Origin: a virus
Direction: 5' to 3' (one strand)
DNA: 38,148 nucleotides
Virus record (IMG/VR): IMGVR_UViG_3300037847_001257
Location: 1-38,148 of that record
A program made the position numbers and the translations under genes. Position 1 is the stretch's first letter. The number at the start of each line of letters is the position of its first letter. The notes beneath the pieces were generated by a model. It was not told the DNA's origin, ran no database searches, and saw only the letters and a program-made list of their open reading frames with translations. This document shows, piece after piece, positions 25,212 to 33,684 of the stretch.

Positions 25212-25576
25212 TATGCCCAAACTTTAGTTTTAGTACCGCCATTATACTCTACTGCGTGACCTTCGTTAATAAGTTTTTGACAAATATCTTCACCTTCTAT
25301 AGTGTGTGGTATACCTAATATTCTGCCGTACTTACCTTTACCTAGTGATTTAACCTGTAGTTTAGTACCGCAAAGTTCTTTTAAACGTTCCTTAGCTTTT
25401 AAACCCAATGCTTTTTCTGCTAAATTACGGGTACGTGACTCAGGAGTATCAATACCAGCTAACCTAACTCTTTGTTTAACTAAAGTTACGCTAAACCCTA
25501 AATCAATATCTACGTCTATCGTATCACCGTCTATCACCCTTACTAGTGTGCAGTTATAGTAATAGGGGTCACTCAT
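25211..25576 (-). CDS. Staphylococcal-nuclease-like (SNase) nuclease
   Basis: A 121-residue product carrying all main SNase signatures: VIDGDTIDVDIDLG at residues 14-27 (Asp pair for calcium), RLAGIDTPESR at 38-48 with Arg38, Asp43, Thr44 and Glu46, and KYGRILG at 82-88 with Arg85. The catalytic Arg-Glu-Arg set therefore looks intact. There is no signal peptide, so it acts in the cell or is packaged. It lies within the head and packaging module, and the gene overlaps both neighbours by one base. Host DNA degradation or trimming during infection is possible. Confidence 0.9.
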   Translation of the reverse strand: MSDPYYYNCTLVRVIDGDTIDVDIDLGFSVTLVKQRVRLAGIDTPESRTRNLAEKALGLKAKERLKELCGTKLQVKSLGKGKYGRILGIPHTIEGEDICQKLINEGHAVEYNGGTKTKVWA

Positions 25577-25842
25577 TAACAGCCCCAGTCTCTACGTGCC
25601 CAGTAGTTAGCTTTCATTCTATCGCTACCTAAACCTTTACTACGTGAGCAGTAAGCTTTTTTACGTTTAGGGTTATTTTTATGCATACCTAAATTAGCGT
25701 CCCCAAAAGTTATTTTTTTAACTTTACCAGTACTAGGGTTTTTAACAAAAACTACTTTACGTTTTTTACCGTAACCTGTTTCACCTTTACGTAAAGCTCT
25801 AGGTGTGTTTAGTTTAACAGTTTTGCCTTGATACTTAGCCAT
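25576..25842 (-). CDS. Small basic protein with C-terminal WARRDWGC
   Basis: An 88-residue product, basic throughout: MAKYQGKTVKLNTPRALRKG, KKRKVVFVKNPSTGKVKKIT, FGDANLGMHKNNPKRKKAYC and a C-terminal LGSDRMKANYWARRDWGC. The VKNPxTGKVKKITFGD and ANYWARRDWGC motifs recur in small marine-phage and algal-virus proteins as I recall, with no tested function. Two Cys near the C-terminus could bind metal or form a disulfide. One-base overlaps on both sides place it in a coupled series of basic proteins. Confidence 0.75.
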   Translation of the reverse strand: MAKYQGKTVKLNTPRALRKGETGYGKKRKVVFVKNPSTGKVKKITFGDANLGMHKNNPKRKKAYCSRSKGLGSDRMKANYWARRDWGC

Positions 25843-26312
25843 TATAACATTTTAGTTTTTTTACGCTTATTCTCCATAACAGCACCACAAGCTCTAGCTA
25901 TAACCCCACCCCTATTCTTTTTAACTGGAGTTTGGCTATCTTTAGCCATAGCTTTTTCAATAGCTAAACCTCTAGCTTTTTCGTATGATGATAATCTGCC
26001 GTCTCTATTTAGATCAGCTTTACCACTGTTTTTTAACTTACGTTCTTGACTACTATTCATAACTCCACCTCCCATGGATTTTTTAGTTCTCTTTTTCTTT
26101 TTACCTAAAAGGTCAGCGTCAGCTTTACGTGCACCGCCTTTACCAGTAGCGAAACTTCTTACCCTACCACAGCCCCATGAGTGTGAGCTTTGTCCAGGTC
26201 TTGACCCTGAGCTGAAGTACGCCCCTTGACCTCTTTTATAAACTTTATTTAAAGTAGATACCGATTTACCACTACTTTTAGCGTATTTTTTAACACATGC
26301 TGGAGTAGCCAT
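25842..26312 (-). CDS. Basic phage protein with a single EF-hand-type loop
   Basis: A 156-residue product. Residues 1-60 (CVKKYAKSSGKSVSTLNKVY, KRGQGAYFSSGSRPGQSSHS) form a conserved-looking domain with RGxGAYxSSGSRPGQ, seen in other marine viruses. Residues 70-80 are Lys/Arg-rich. Residues 100-111, DLNRDGRLSSYE, match the 12-residue calcium loop exactly at positions 1, 3, 5, 9 and 12, flanked by helices. The C-terminus is basic (KRKKTKML). Calcium-dependent structural switching in the virion is possible in seawater, but unproven. It overlaps the next gene by one base. Confidence 0.78.
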   Translation of the reverse strand: MATPACVKKYAKSSGKSVSTLNKVYKRGQGAYFSSGSRPGQSSHSWGCGRVRSFATGKGGARKADADLLGKKKKRTKKSMGGGVMNSSQERKLKNSGKADLNRDGRLSSYEKARGLAIEKAMAKDSQTPVKKNRGGVIARACGAVMENKRKKTKML

Positions 26313-26313
26313 A

Positions 26314-26541
26314 TTATTTTCTCCTTTTTCTTTTTACCTTACGTTTATCTTTAGCTCTTGAGCGTTCTACCGCTTCATAGTCTTTTTTAGTCATTTTACC
26401 TGACTTATATTTTTTACGAGTACGTAAAATTTCACGTTCTCTTGCTTTAGGGTTTTTAGCCCCTTTTAAATAAGCTTTTGGTACGCCTTTACGACTTTTA
26501 CTAACTTTAGCAAATTTACGTTTACGTTTTACCGCAGGCAT
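26314..26541 (-). CDS. Small Lys/Arg-rich protein
   Basis: A 75-residue product in which about half the residues are Lys or Arg: MPAVKRKRKFAKVSKSRKGV, YLKGAKNPKAREREILRTRK and an ending of KDKRKVKRKRRK. The GVPKAYLKGAKNPKARERE motif is shared by small virus-encoded proteins as I recall. It overlaps the upstream 56-residue gene by one base (TAATG) and is spaced one base from the next gene. It likely binds DNA or neutralises its charge in the capsid; no fold is assigned. Confidence 0.75.
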   Translation of the reverse strand: MPAVKRKRKFAKVSKSRKGVPKAYLKGAKNPKAREREILRTRKKYKSGKMTKKDYEAVERSRAKDKRKVKRKRRK

Positions 26542-26711
26542 TACTCCTTACCACTAGGACAGATATTATAATCTAATCCTTTAGTAGCAGCACCGCCTCC
26601 TTTAGCTTTACCTTTACCCATACCGAAGGTCTTTTTAAAAAGTATATCTCCTACGGTTACTGGTTTAGATAAATCAATTTTATTAGCTTTAGGCACTTTT
26701 ACTTCTTTCAT
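26541..26711 (-). CDS. Small Gly/Lys-rich protein, 56 residues
   Basis: A 57-codon frame: MKEVKVPKANKIDLSKPVTV, then GDILFKKTFGMGKGKAKGGG and LDYNICPSGKE. AAGGAG is placed 5 bases before the ATG, a strong ribosome site, and the stop shares an A with the next start (TAATG). These two facts support a genuine gene despite its length. The Gly/Lys segment resembles nucleic-acid-binding tails. No family is recognised. Confidence 0.72.
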   Translation of the reverse strand: MKEVKVPKANKIDLSKPVTVGDILFKKTFGMGKGKAKGGGAATKGLDYNICPSGKE

Positions 26712-26723
26712 AATAGCTCCTTA

Positions 26724-26834
26724 CTATTTCTTTTTCTTTTTGCCACGGTTCATCTTCTTTTTAATCATAGATTTACCGCCTTTTTTAAGCTTAACCATTT
26801 TACCACGGTTTTTCTTAATCATTCTTCCTGGCAT
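26724..26834 (-). CDS. 36-residue hyperbasic peptide
   Basis: A 37-codon frame begins 2 bases after the portal stop with MPGRMIKKNRGKMVKLKKGG and ends MNRGKKKKK. Fifteen Lys and three Arg out of 36 residues, with no acidic residue. Its place in an unbroken series of basic small genes between portal and nuclease supports expression. It resembles the arginine/lysine-rich tails of protamine-like or ribosomal proteins; DNA condensation is an inference. Confidence 0.62.
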   Translation of the reverse strand: MPGRMIKKNRGKMVKLKKGGKSMIKKKMNRGKKKKK

Positions 26835-26836
26835 AA

Positions 26837-29251
26837 TTACTCTCCTTTAGTTAATGTGTCAGATGATCTGACGTCTTTTAGTATATCATAAAATTCTTTA
26901 CGTATGTTGCCTTCTTCTTTCATTTCTGCTGACTCACGCTGTTGTGCTATTTTCATTTCAGCTATAGCTTCTTGTGACTGTATACGTTGAGCGTCAACTT
27001 GTGCCCTTATCATATCACTTTCAGCTCTTTGTTGTATTTCAGCTTCTTTTAGTTTTACTATTGGGTCAACTTGTTCAAGCTCTTGTGCTCTAGCTAAGGC
27101 TTCCGCTTGACCAGTAACTACTTGTGTAGCTTGAGCTGCAGCAGTAGCTATCTGGTTCATAACCTCTGGTGGCATAGGTCCAGCCGACATATCTGGTAAC
27201 GGTTGACCTAATACCTGCTCTATTTGTTGTTTATACTTCATAGCTTGATGCTCTTGTATGTTAGCCTGTATAGAAACCATAGCCCCTTGATTTTGTTGCA
27301 TCATAGGGTTTTGTAAAAAGGCACTATGTGCTTGAATATACGCATCGTGGTTTTGAAACTCAAAAGCCTGTATAGGTTGGTTAGTTAATGCTGCCTGTTG
27401 TTCGCTTATAGGGTCACGTGGAGGTACTTCACTAGGCGGTGGTAGTATTAATTCTATGTTTTTTACCTCTAAAGCCTCATACATACGCCTATAAGCCTCT
27501 CTTAAGTCGTGAATATCGGGTGCAGCTTGTGCCATCTGTAGTTCTTGCTGTGCCAACATCACTCTTTGTGCCATACTAAAGATATTAGGGTCACTAACGG
27601 GTAAAATATCTATTCTATTGTCAAAATCAGTAGCTTTTACCTCTCTAGTAGCTCCTGGCACGTCATATGGGTAAACTGGCGGTAAACTTTTACTAAAAAT
27701 ACCCGCTAAAAGCTTAAATTCTTTCTTTTGTGCGTAATGTAAGCGTTTATGTATAGCTGACATCACTTTTGTACCCCTTTCTAGCATAGCTACGGTAGTT
27801 CCTACGGGTAATTGTTGACTACCTATGTCACCAACCTGCATATCTGCGATAGAAGCGAACCTTCTACCTGAATCTATCAGTACACCTAGTAGTTGGCTCA
27901 GTACATTACTCGGTTCTTTATAGGGTAAAGGCATTAATGCGTCCCTAATCACTCCTCCTGGTACATCAACATCCCTAAATTCACCTGGACGGAGCGGTTC
28001 ATCCTCACCTTGTACTCTCATGCCCCTAGCTTTAAAGCCTGCAGGTAAATTACTAAGAGTTCCAGCGTCTACTAACTGACGTAATATAGAAGTAGCTGAC
28101 TTAGTTAGCCCACCAATCATGTGAATTAGCCCGAAACCGTAAAAACCTAGTCCTGGAAGGAACTTATAGTGTACAAAATACTCTTTTTTACGGAATAATT
28201 CGTCACCTTCGTTCCAATTACGTCTTACTGAAAGGATTTTACCCTCATCTTCTAGTATAGTTACTACGTAAGGCACACCAAAACCGAACTCATCTATGCC
28301 CTCTAGCTCTAAATCAACGTGAAACTCTAAAATATTGTACTCATCGTAGTCGTTTATAGATGGTGACATGCCTTGTAGCTCGTCCATCTTCTCTTTAGCT
28401 TCGTTATATTCTATATCTGCACTAGGGTCAGTGACTTCTATGTTTAAATATGTACCGTTTAGTTGTGATTTTTTTAAATCATTACCCGTCATACTTATAA
28501 CGTGGGTAAAACGGGGGCTACTTTCTAAGTCTGTAGTTTCATAGGAGACTACTAAGTCCTCAGCTTTTACTAAACGGCTAGTAGGTCTACCTAATAAATT
28601 GTCGTAATAAACTTTTTTAAATGCACTACCCGCTAAAGGTAGGTAAAACAGTAAACTGTCCATCTCTGGGTCATACTCTTTCATGACCTCAGTGATTTGA
28701 TAGTTCATAAATTCTTTTACCCGCTGGTTTTGTGCTTGTACTTCAGGAGTTTCATTGCCCATTATTCTAGTTTTAACTGGTCCGCCTGCTGGTAGTAACT
28801 CCCTATAAGCTTGAGCTTGAAACTGGGTAACGGCTTCACTTAATAATGGATGATGTACACCCGTAGCACCAGGGAAAGGTTCTTCTCTTTCTTCTATTTT
28901 AATACCCAGTAAATCTAAACCTTTAGTAAAAGTGTCAAGCCAATCTTTACGGGACTCTTTGTCATTATCGTAAGCTGAAAGTAGCTCATCACTTAAAGTA
29001 TTTAAATCAGCTTCATCAATTATTTCAGCTAGGTTCATTTGATGTTCAGTCATAACCATTGACATCTCTTCACCTATGGGGTTTACTTGACCCTCTGGTG
29101 TTATTTCAAAACTAGATGTAAGGTCGCCCTGAATATTCATTTCCTCAGGTAATTCAACTTCCATACCTAAGTCTGGTTGAGGGGCATCTTCTGGTAAATC
29201 TTCTATTATTTCTAAATCAATTTCACCTGAAGGTTTATTTTCTATTGCCAT
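26837..29251 (-). CDS. Portal protein, P22-like
   Basis: An 804-residue product. After an acidic N-terminus, the recognisable portal core begins near residue 95 (WLDTFTKGLDLLGIKIEERE, EPFPGATGVHHPLLSEAVTQ, FQAQAYRELLPAGGPVKTRI), continues with YDPEMDSLLFYLPLAGSAFK, and has IGGLTKSATSILRQLVDAGT with LSNLPAGFKARGM and LPVGTTVAMLERGTKVMSAI. The C-terminal 200 residues are Gln/Met/Ala-rich helices (QALNQ-type barrel). The length and motif order fit P22-type portals of marine podoviruses. It forms the dodecameric channel that engages the TerL motor. The start is 4 bases after the terminase stop. Confidence 0.92.
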   Translation of the reverse strand: MAIENKPSGEIDLEIIEDLPEDAPQPDLGMEVELPEEMNIQGDLTSSFEITPEGQVNPIGEEMSMVMTEHQMNLAEIIDEADLNTLSDELLSAYDNDKESRKDWLDTFTKGLDLLGIKIEEREEPFPGATGVHHPLLSEAVTQFQAQAYRELLPAGGPVKTRIMGNETPEVQAQNQRVKEFMNYQITEVMKEYDPEMDSLLFYLPLAGSAFKKVYYDNLLGRPTSRLVKAEDLVVSYETTDLESSPRFTHVISMTGNDLKKSQLNGTYLNIEVTDPSADIEYNEAKEKMDELQGMSPSINDYDEYNILEFHVDLELEGIDEFGFGVPYVVTILEDEGKILSVRRNWNEGDELFRKKEYFVHYKFLPGLGFYGFGLIHMIGGLTKSATSILRQLVDAGTLSNLPAGFKARGMRVQGEDEPLRPGEFRDVDVPGGVIRDALMPLPYKEPSNVLSQLLGVLIDSGRRFASIADMQVGDIGSQQLPVGTTVAMLERGTKVMSAIHKRLHYAQKKEFKLLAGIFSKSLPPVYPYDVPGATREVKATDFDNRIDILPVSDPNIFSMAQRVMLAQQELQMAQAAPDIHDLREAYRRMYEALEVKNIELILPPPSEVPPRDPISEQQAALTNQPIQAFEFQNHDAYIQAHSAFLQNPMMQQNQGAMVSIQANIQEHQAMKYKQQIEQVLGQPLPDMSAGPMPPEVMNQIATAAAQATQVVTGQAEALARAQELEQVDPIVKLKEAEIQQRAESDMIRAQVDAQRIQSQEAIAEMKIAQQRESAEMKEEGNIRKEFYDILKDVRSSDTLTKGE

Positions 29252-29255
29252 AATT

Positions 29256-30770
29256 TTAATAATAACTTATTTTTCGTTTATAGTATATCTCATCTTCTTC
29301 ATAGTCGCTAGGTAGTTTTACGAAGCCACCTTGTCTAAACCTTAATAAAGCCTGTGTGGTTGAGTCAACTAGGTCGTCATGATCGCCCGCAGGAAAAGCA
29401 GCACACTCTTCAATAAGTTCGTAAGCGTATTTAGTATCTGGTGCCCAAACCATACCTGACTCAAATAAAGGCGTACTAGCATTAACTCTAGCTATTTTAT
29501 CGTTACCTTTACTGGGGGTAAAATTTTGTACGGGTATACCTAAGTTACGTAACTCTTGGGTTAAAGGTATACCAGTAGCTTTACTTTCTATAATCACTAC
29601 GTCAGGTGACCACTCATTATATTGTTCATAAGCTACGGCTTTTAGTTCAGGAAAGCTGTACCTACCTTTAATACAGTCAAGTAAAATTATATGTGGTACG
29701 TTACCGTCATAAAACTCCTCACCTATTTTACCTTCAGGGTAAAACACTCCCCAAGTAGTTATAGCTGAGTAGTCCGCCATTGAGCTTTTTAAAAAAGCGG
29801 TATCGTAACTTTGTATTAAATATTCACAGGCGGGTGGTTTATCGTGTGGCCATGTGTTCCACCACTCACGTTTTATAAGTGCTCCCTCTTCACTAGTAGG
29901 GTTCTGCATATACTGAGCGTGCCACTTTGGTCCGCCCCTTAAACTAGCCTTTACGCTTTCTAATTCTTCTAGTTTCCAGTACTCTGGCCATAAAGCTTTA
30001 CCGCTAGGTAGTATGGCTGGTAGTTCTATAACTTCCCACTGGTCAGCTTTAGGGTCACGGGCAGCATCTTTAAGTAATCTACCCGTAAGGTCGTTTACGT
30101 TCCAACGGGTCATAACTATTACTATGGCTCCTCCTGGCTGTAAACGTTGACGCGGTCCAGATGTATACCACTCATACGTGTCGTCCATGCTTTTAGGATT
30201 CATGGCATCTTGTTCACTGTGCGGGTCATCAATAATAAATAGGTCAGCACCCCTACCCGCTAATGCACCGCCCACACCAGCTGCATAATACTCACCTTTT
30301 AATTTAGGATTAGCTTTATCTTGAGTTTCCCATTTACCTGCTGCTTTTGAGTCAGGGTTTATTAGTACATCAGGAAAAACTTTTTGAAAGTCTTCCGTTA
30401 ACATTAAGTCCCTAATCTTACGCCCAAACTTTACTGCTAAGTCTGCGGTGTGAGTAGCTTGTAGTATTTTTAAACTAGGGTTACGCCCTACTAAGTAAGC
30501 GGGGAAGTAATGACTAGCGAACTCACTTTTAGTATGACGCGGAGGCATATTAATTATAAGCCTTTTTATTTTACCTTTAGCTATACGGTCAAAAGCATCA
30601 GCCATCTTTTTATGATGTGCACCGCTGACAAACTGTGGCCATTGGCTTTTTACAAAGTTTAAAAAATTATCTTTACTAGCCTCAACGTTTTCTATTTCTT
30701 TTAAACGTTCAGTTAGTTCTAGGTGTTCTTTTAGTACGTCTTCTGGTAGATCGTTTAAATCATATTCCAT
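29256..30770 (-). CDS. Terminase large subunit
   Basis: A 504-residue product. The ATPase part has a variant P-loop at residues 75-82 (MPPRHTKS), Walker B with LFIIDDPHSE at 177-186, and a coupling motif VIVMTRWN at 217-224. The nuclease part has YDTAFLKSSMADYSA near 320, VVIIESKATG near 395 and GDHDDLVDSTTQALL near 475, giving the usual acidic triad. All key residues seem present. It cuts and pumps concatemeric genome DNA through the portal. It starts inside the last codons of the 810-residue gene (11-base overlap). No small subunit gene is recognisable next to it. Confidence 0.95.
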   Translation of the reverse strand: MEYDLNDLPEDVLKEHLELTERLKEIENVEASKDNFLNFVKSQWPQFVSGAHHKKMADAFDRIAKGKIKRLIINMPPRHTKSEFASHYFPAYLVGRNPSLKILQATHTADLAVKFGRKIRDLMLTEDFQKVFPDVLINPDSKAAGKWETQDKANPKLKGEYYAAGVGGALAGRGADLFIIDDPHSEQDAMNPKSMDDTYEWYTSGPRQRLQPGGAIVIVMTRWNVNDLTGRLLKDAARDPKADQWEVIELPAILPSGKALWPEYWKLEELESVKASLRGGPKWHAQYMQNPTSEEGALIKREWWNTWPHDKPPACEYLIQSYDTAFLKSSMADYSAITTWGVFYPEGKIGEEFYDGNVPHIILLDCIKGRYSFPELKAVAYEQYNEWSPDVVIIESKATGIPLTQELRNLGIPVQNFTPSKGNDKIARVNASTPLFESGMVWAPDTKYAYELIEECAAFPAGDHDDLVDSTTQALLRFRQGGFVKLPSDYEEDEIYYKRKISYY

Positions 30771-33192
30771 ATTTAAGGGTCATCAAAGGTTTAGTAACGT
30801 GCCCCCCTTTATTTAACCGTAATACTTCAAAAGCTTCTTTTACTTGAGGGGTGAGCATTATTTTAAAATATTCGTTACCTAGTTCATCAGTAAATTCTGT
30901 TGGGTTTAAAATTAACTTATAATCTTGTTCTATTTGTTTAAAACTTCTATCGTAATTTCTAGCGTATGAACTAGCACGTCTAGAGTGTTTACCGCCTCGT
31001 ATGTTTCTAGCGTCAATATAATACATAGCTTCTGGGTTAGAATCATAAGGGGGATAGACACTTGGGCTAGGTAAATCCTTATCCATTCTTTCTGTAGTGT
31101 TAATTATTGAAACTACGTCATCACCGTCTTTTCTATTAGGTCTCATAGTGTCAATCATCTCACCTGCATCTTTTTCTTTGAACCCGCCTTTACCGTCAGG
31201 TTTTACAGTAACGTTATAACGTACTCTATGGGCTGGGGACTCTTCAAAATATTTTAATTGATTAGGAGTAAGAACAAGATTACTATCTCCTGCAGCTTTT
31301 ACTAAAGCTCTATCGTTTTTAGGTAGTAATACATAGGGTGAATCATTTTTTACAGCGGTCTGTATACCGAACTTAACGTTATCAGTAAACCAATCACCCG
31401 CTTCAGCTCTCGGTAGTTTTTTAACTGCTTCGTTATAGTATTTACTACCTGCGTCAAAAAAGTCGTCGCCTAAAGCCTCACGTAAAGCGTTTTCTTTTTC
31501 TAAAGTGAACCTACCTTTTATTTCATCTACTTCATCAGCGAACCTATCGGCTGTTTCAAAGAAAGATTCATTTATTTGATATTCATCAAAAGCTTCTTGA
31601 TTTCTAGCTCTGACAAAAGTATCTACTTCGGCATCTTGTCTAGCGAGTATATCGTCATACTTTAATAAAAAAGGTTTAAGCGTACCACCTTCATCCATAG
31701 CTTTATAACCGCCAGGACTAGCAAGTTTCATAGCATTTAACGCACCGTTACCCTGAGTATATTGCTCATCTAAAATTGGAATAATTTCTTTAATACTACC
31801 GCCTTCTGCATCATCTAAATTTCTAGTGACTAATTTTTGTTTATCACCAGTCATTCTGTAAGGGTCGCTTTGTATCTCCTGTATTACAGTTACGTTTTTA
31901 TCTTTACCTACGTCAGTTACCGTATATCTTTGATGAGTGTACCTTCCGCCAGTATCAGTAAGGTCAGCACTAGTACCTTTAGCCAAGCCAGCATGACCTG
32001 ATTGTATAGTAGTTCGAGGGTTGTTAGGGTCTCTAGGTGATATATATCCGTCTTCATATTTTAATAAATCACCGCCGTAAAGCCTACCGTCATCATACAT
32101 GTTAAAAGTACGTTCACCATATATTGATTTACTTCTGTCAGTTTTTAGTACATCTTTAGGATCAAGTTCTTTTCTTAAAGCTGGGGTACTTAAATCAAAA
32201 GCAGTAGGGTGGTTAGCGAACTTTATAAAAGACTGTTGAGCCTCTGGTGCACCTTTAGGGTAAAAAGCATGATGCTCTTGTAGTTTAGGTGAGTTACTAA
32301 TAATATGTTCCATCAAAGCTCTAGGCGTAACAGTTTTATTATTAGCTATAAAATCTTCATCGACAAAACTTTTTATTTGTCTACTTACGTTATTATTCTT
32401 TTGACCTTTAGCCCCGCCTTCTACTCCGTAACGTTCCATAGCTTGAAAGATATTATTTATAGGTACGGCTTTATCTGGGTTTTTTCTGTAGAACGGAGTA
32501 TCAGCTAAAGCTACGGTACTAGTTAGTACTATGTTATTAGTCTGTGATTTAGTTACATTAGGAGGAGCATACTTAGGAGTAAAAGCAGTATACCTTATAT
32601 TATTTTCTATAACGGGGGCTATTGGTCCCTTAGGCGGGGGTCCACCCTCACCGCCAACTTTAGTTTTAGGTTTAGCGGGGGTATCTGTGCCTAACTTACC
32701 TAACCTACGTAACCCGAATAAAGTAGCACCTTTTAATAAACTAGGTACTTCGCCTACACCTATTAATGAACTAGCAGCAGACAAACCACTTAAACCGCCA
32801 AACAATCTAGATTCACCTGAACCTTTATAAGGACTAGGCATAGTGGGTTTATTTAGTGGACCTTCCATGGGGTTATACCCTAGCATCATTAAGTCAACTT
32901 CATACTCTTCTGTAGGTCTACGCCCTGATTTTTCTAAAGCTTCAATTTCTTTATCTTTAAAATACTTAGCCTCATAACCGTCAATTATATTACCTAAACC
33001 AGGAGTCATGTACATGGCCATTTGATCAAGGAACGGTAGCTGGACAAAGGACTCGTAAGCTTGTTCTACGTTACCTGTTTTAAAATCATTAACAATTTGT
33101 GGATAATTTTGTGATCTGCTGCGGAAACGTTTTTCTAAACCAGAAGCGTCTGGTCTCGGATAAGCGTATGTTGGTCGGTTACCTAATGACAT
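30760..33192 (-). CDS. Large protein of unknown function upstream of terminase, EIQSD motif
   Basis: An 810-residue product. The N-terminal 115 residues look structural (FLDQMAMYMTPGLGNIIDGY). Residues about 130-165 are hydrophobic and Gly-rich (FGGLSGLSAASSLIGVGEVP). The middle carries HHAFYPKGAPEAQQSFIKFA, and residues 433-446 read VTVIQEIQSDPYRM. In large phage and mobile-element polyvalent proteins a similar E-x-Q-S-D element follows a hydrophobic strand, so I suspect a distant relative of those domains. The C-terminus has YYIDARNIRGGKHSRRASSY and LRLNKGGHVTKPLM. Virion-packaged or injected effector is a guess. It overlaps both flanking genes. Confidence 0.7.
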   Translation of the reverse strand: MSLGNRPTYAYPRPDASGLEKRFRSRSQNYPQIVNDFKTGNVEQAYESFVQLPFLDQMAMYMTPGLGNIIDGYEAKYFKDKEIEALEKSGRRPTEEYEVDLMMLGYNPMEGPLNKPTMPSPYKGSGESRLFGGLSGLSAASSLIGVGEVPSLLKGATLFGLRRLGKLGTDTPAKPKTKVGGEGGPPPKGPIAPVIENNIRYTAFTPKYAPPNVTKSQTNNIVLTSTVALADTPFYRKNPDKAVPINNIFQAMERYGVEGGAKGQKNNNVSRQIKSFVDEDFIANNKTVTPRALMEHIISNSPKLQEHHAFYPKGAPEAQQSFIKFANHPTAFDLSTPALRKELDPKDVLKTDRSKSIYGERTFNMYDDGRLYGGDLLKYEDGYISPRDPNNPRTTIQSGHAGLAKGTSADLTDTGGRYTHQRYTVTDVGKDKNVTVIQEIQSDPYRMTGDKQKLVTRNLDDAEGGSIKEIIPILDEQYTQGNGALNAMKLASPGGYKAMDEGGTLKPFLLKYDDILARQDAEVDTFVRARNQEAFDEYQINESFFETADRFADEVDEIKGRFTLEKENALREALGDDFFDAGSKYYNEAVKKLPRAEAGDWFTDNVKFGIQTAVKNDSPYVLLPKNDRALVKAAGDSNLVLTPNQLKYFEESPAHRVRYNVTVKPDGKGGFKEKDAGEMIDTMRPNRKDGDDVVSIINTTERMDKDLPSPSVYPPYDSNPEAMYYIDARNIRGGKHSRRASSYARNYDRSFKQIEQDYKLILNPTEFTDELGNEYFKIMLTPQVKEAFEVLRLNKGGHVTKPLMTLKYGI

Positions 33193-33538
33193 GTTTACTA
33201 AAAAACTCCTTGCGTGCTTTTTTCAAGTTTACTTTATTTTGCATGATTATACTAGGTTTAGGTGTACTGTGATCTTTATCCTTAGGGTGTGACCAAAACC
33301 ACTTGGCTCGTGGACGCTCGTCATGTAAATCTTCAAGTATGTCCATAAGTGCCTCGCGAGACGTCGAGGAGTGACACTCAAACATAATGGCATCATAGTC
33401 ATCTATAACATGATAATACTCTTCTATTAACTTAGGGTCGTAATCTAATACTAATAGTTTACCGTTTTTATATGAGGGGGCTGAGTAAGGACAGACTTCA
33501 CTGATTGACTCAAAATATTTTACTAAGCGTTTAGACAT
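33179..33538 (-). CDS. First gene of the leftward late operon, hypothetical
   Basis: A 119-residue product: MSKRLVKYFESISEVCPYSA, PKLIEEYYHVIDDYDAIMFE, SREALMDILEDLHDERPRAK and a basic C-terminus (NLKKARKEFFSKHVIR). It has alternating helix and strand signals without a known catalytic motif. It is the gene nearest to the control region and overlaps the 810-residue gene by 14 bases. A terminase small-subunit role would fit the position, but I see no helix-turn-helix that would support it. Confidence 0.68.
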   Translation of the reverse strand: MSKRLVKYFESISEVCPYSAPSYKNGKLLVLDYDPKLIEEYYHVIDDYDAIMFECHSSTSREALMDILEDLHDERPRAKWFWSHPKDKDHSTPKPSIIMQNKVNLKKARKEFFSKHVIR

Positions 33539-33544
33539 CTCAAT

Positions 33545-33550
33545 ATTATA
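33545..33550 (-). promoter_or_regulatory. TATAAT box 6 bases before the first late gene
   Basis: The minus strand has a perfect TATAAT here, but it lies only 6 bases before the ATG at 33538, leaving little room for a leader, and no -35 box stands at 16-18 bases. It could direct near-leaderless transcription or be chance in an A/T tract. The candidate at 33571-33637 is an alternative. Confidence 0.3.
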
Positions 33551-33570
33551 AAAAAATTTTGCAAAAAATT

Positions 33571-33637
33571 TTAGTATAGGACGTTTAGTTCAAAACTTAA
33601 TTTGTACGGTAAATGAGCCTGAAAATGTTAGTATAGG
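33571..33637 (-). promoter_or_regulatory. Duplicated CCTATACTAA boxes, candidate late promoters
   Basis: The minus strand carries CCTATACTAA at 33571-33580 and again at 33628-33637, 57 bases apart. Each contains TATACT, a five-of-six match to the bacterial -10 box. They lie 30-100 bases before the first gene of the leftward head/tail operon. No consensus -35 is present at either; recognition by a host factor with phage help or another sigma factor is possible. Confidence 0.42.
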
Positions 33638-33684
33638 CTACTTATATACCGTTAACCGTATAAGGGGGGTGGGGGTCTGTCTGT

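Noticed and set aside
33179-33538. Small terminase subunit assignment for the first late gene
   Set aside because: Position fits, but no helix-turn-helix or family motif is visible, so it is left hypothetical.
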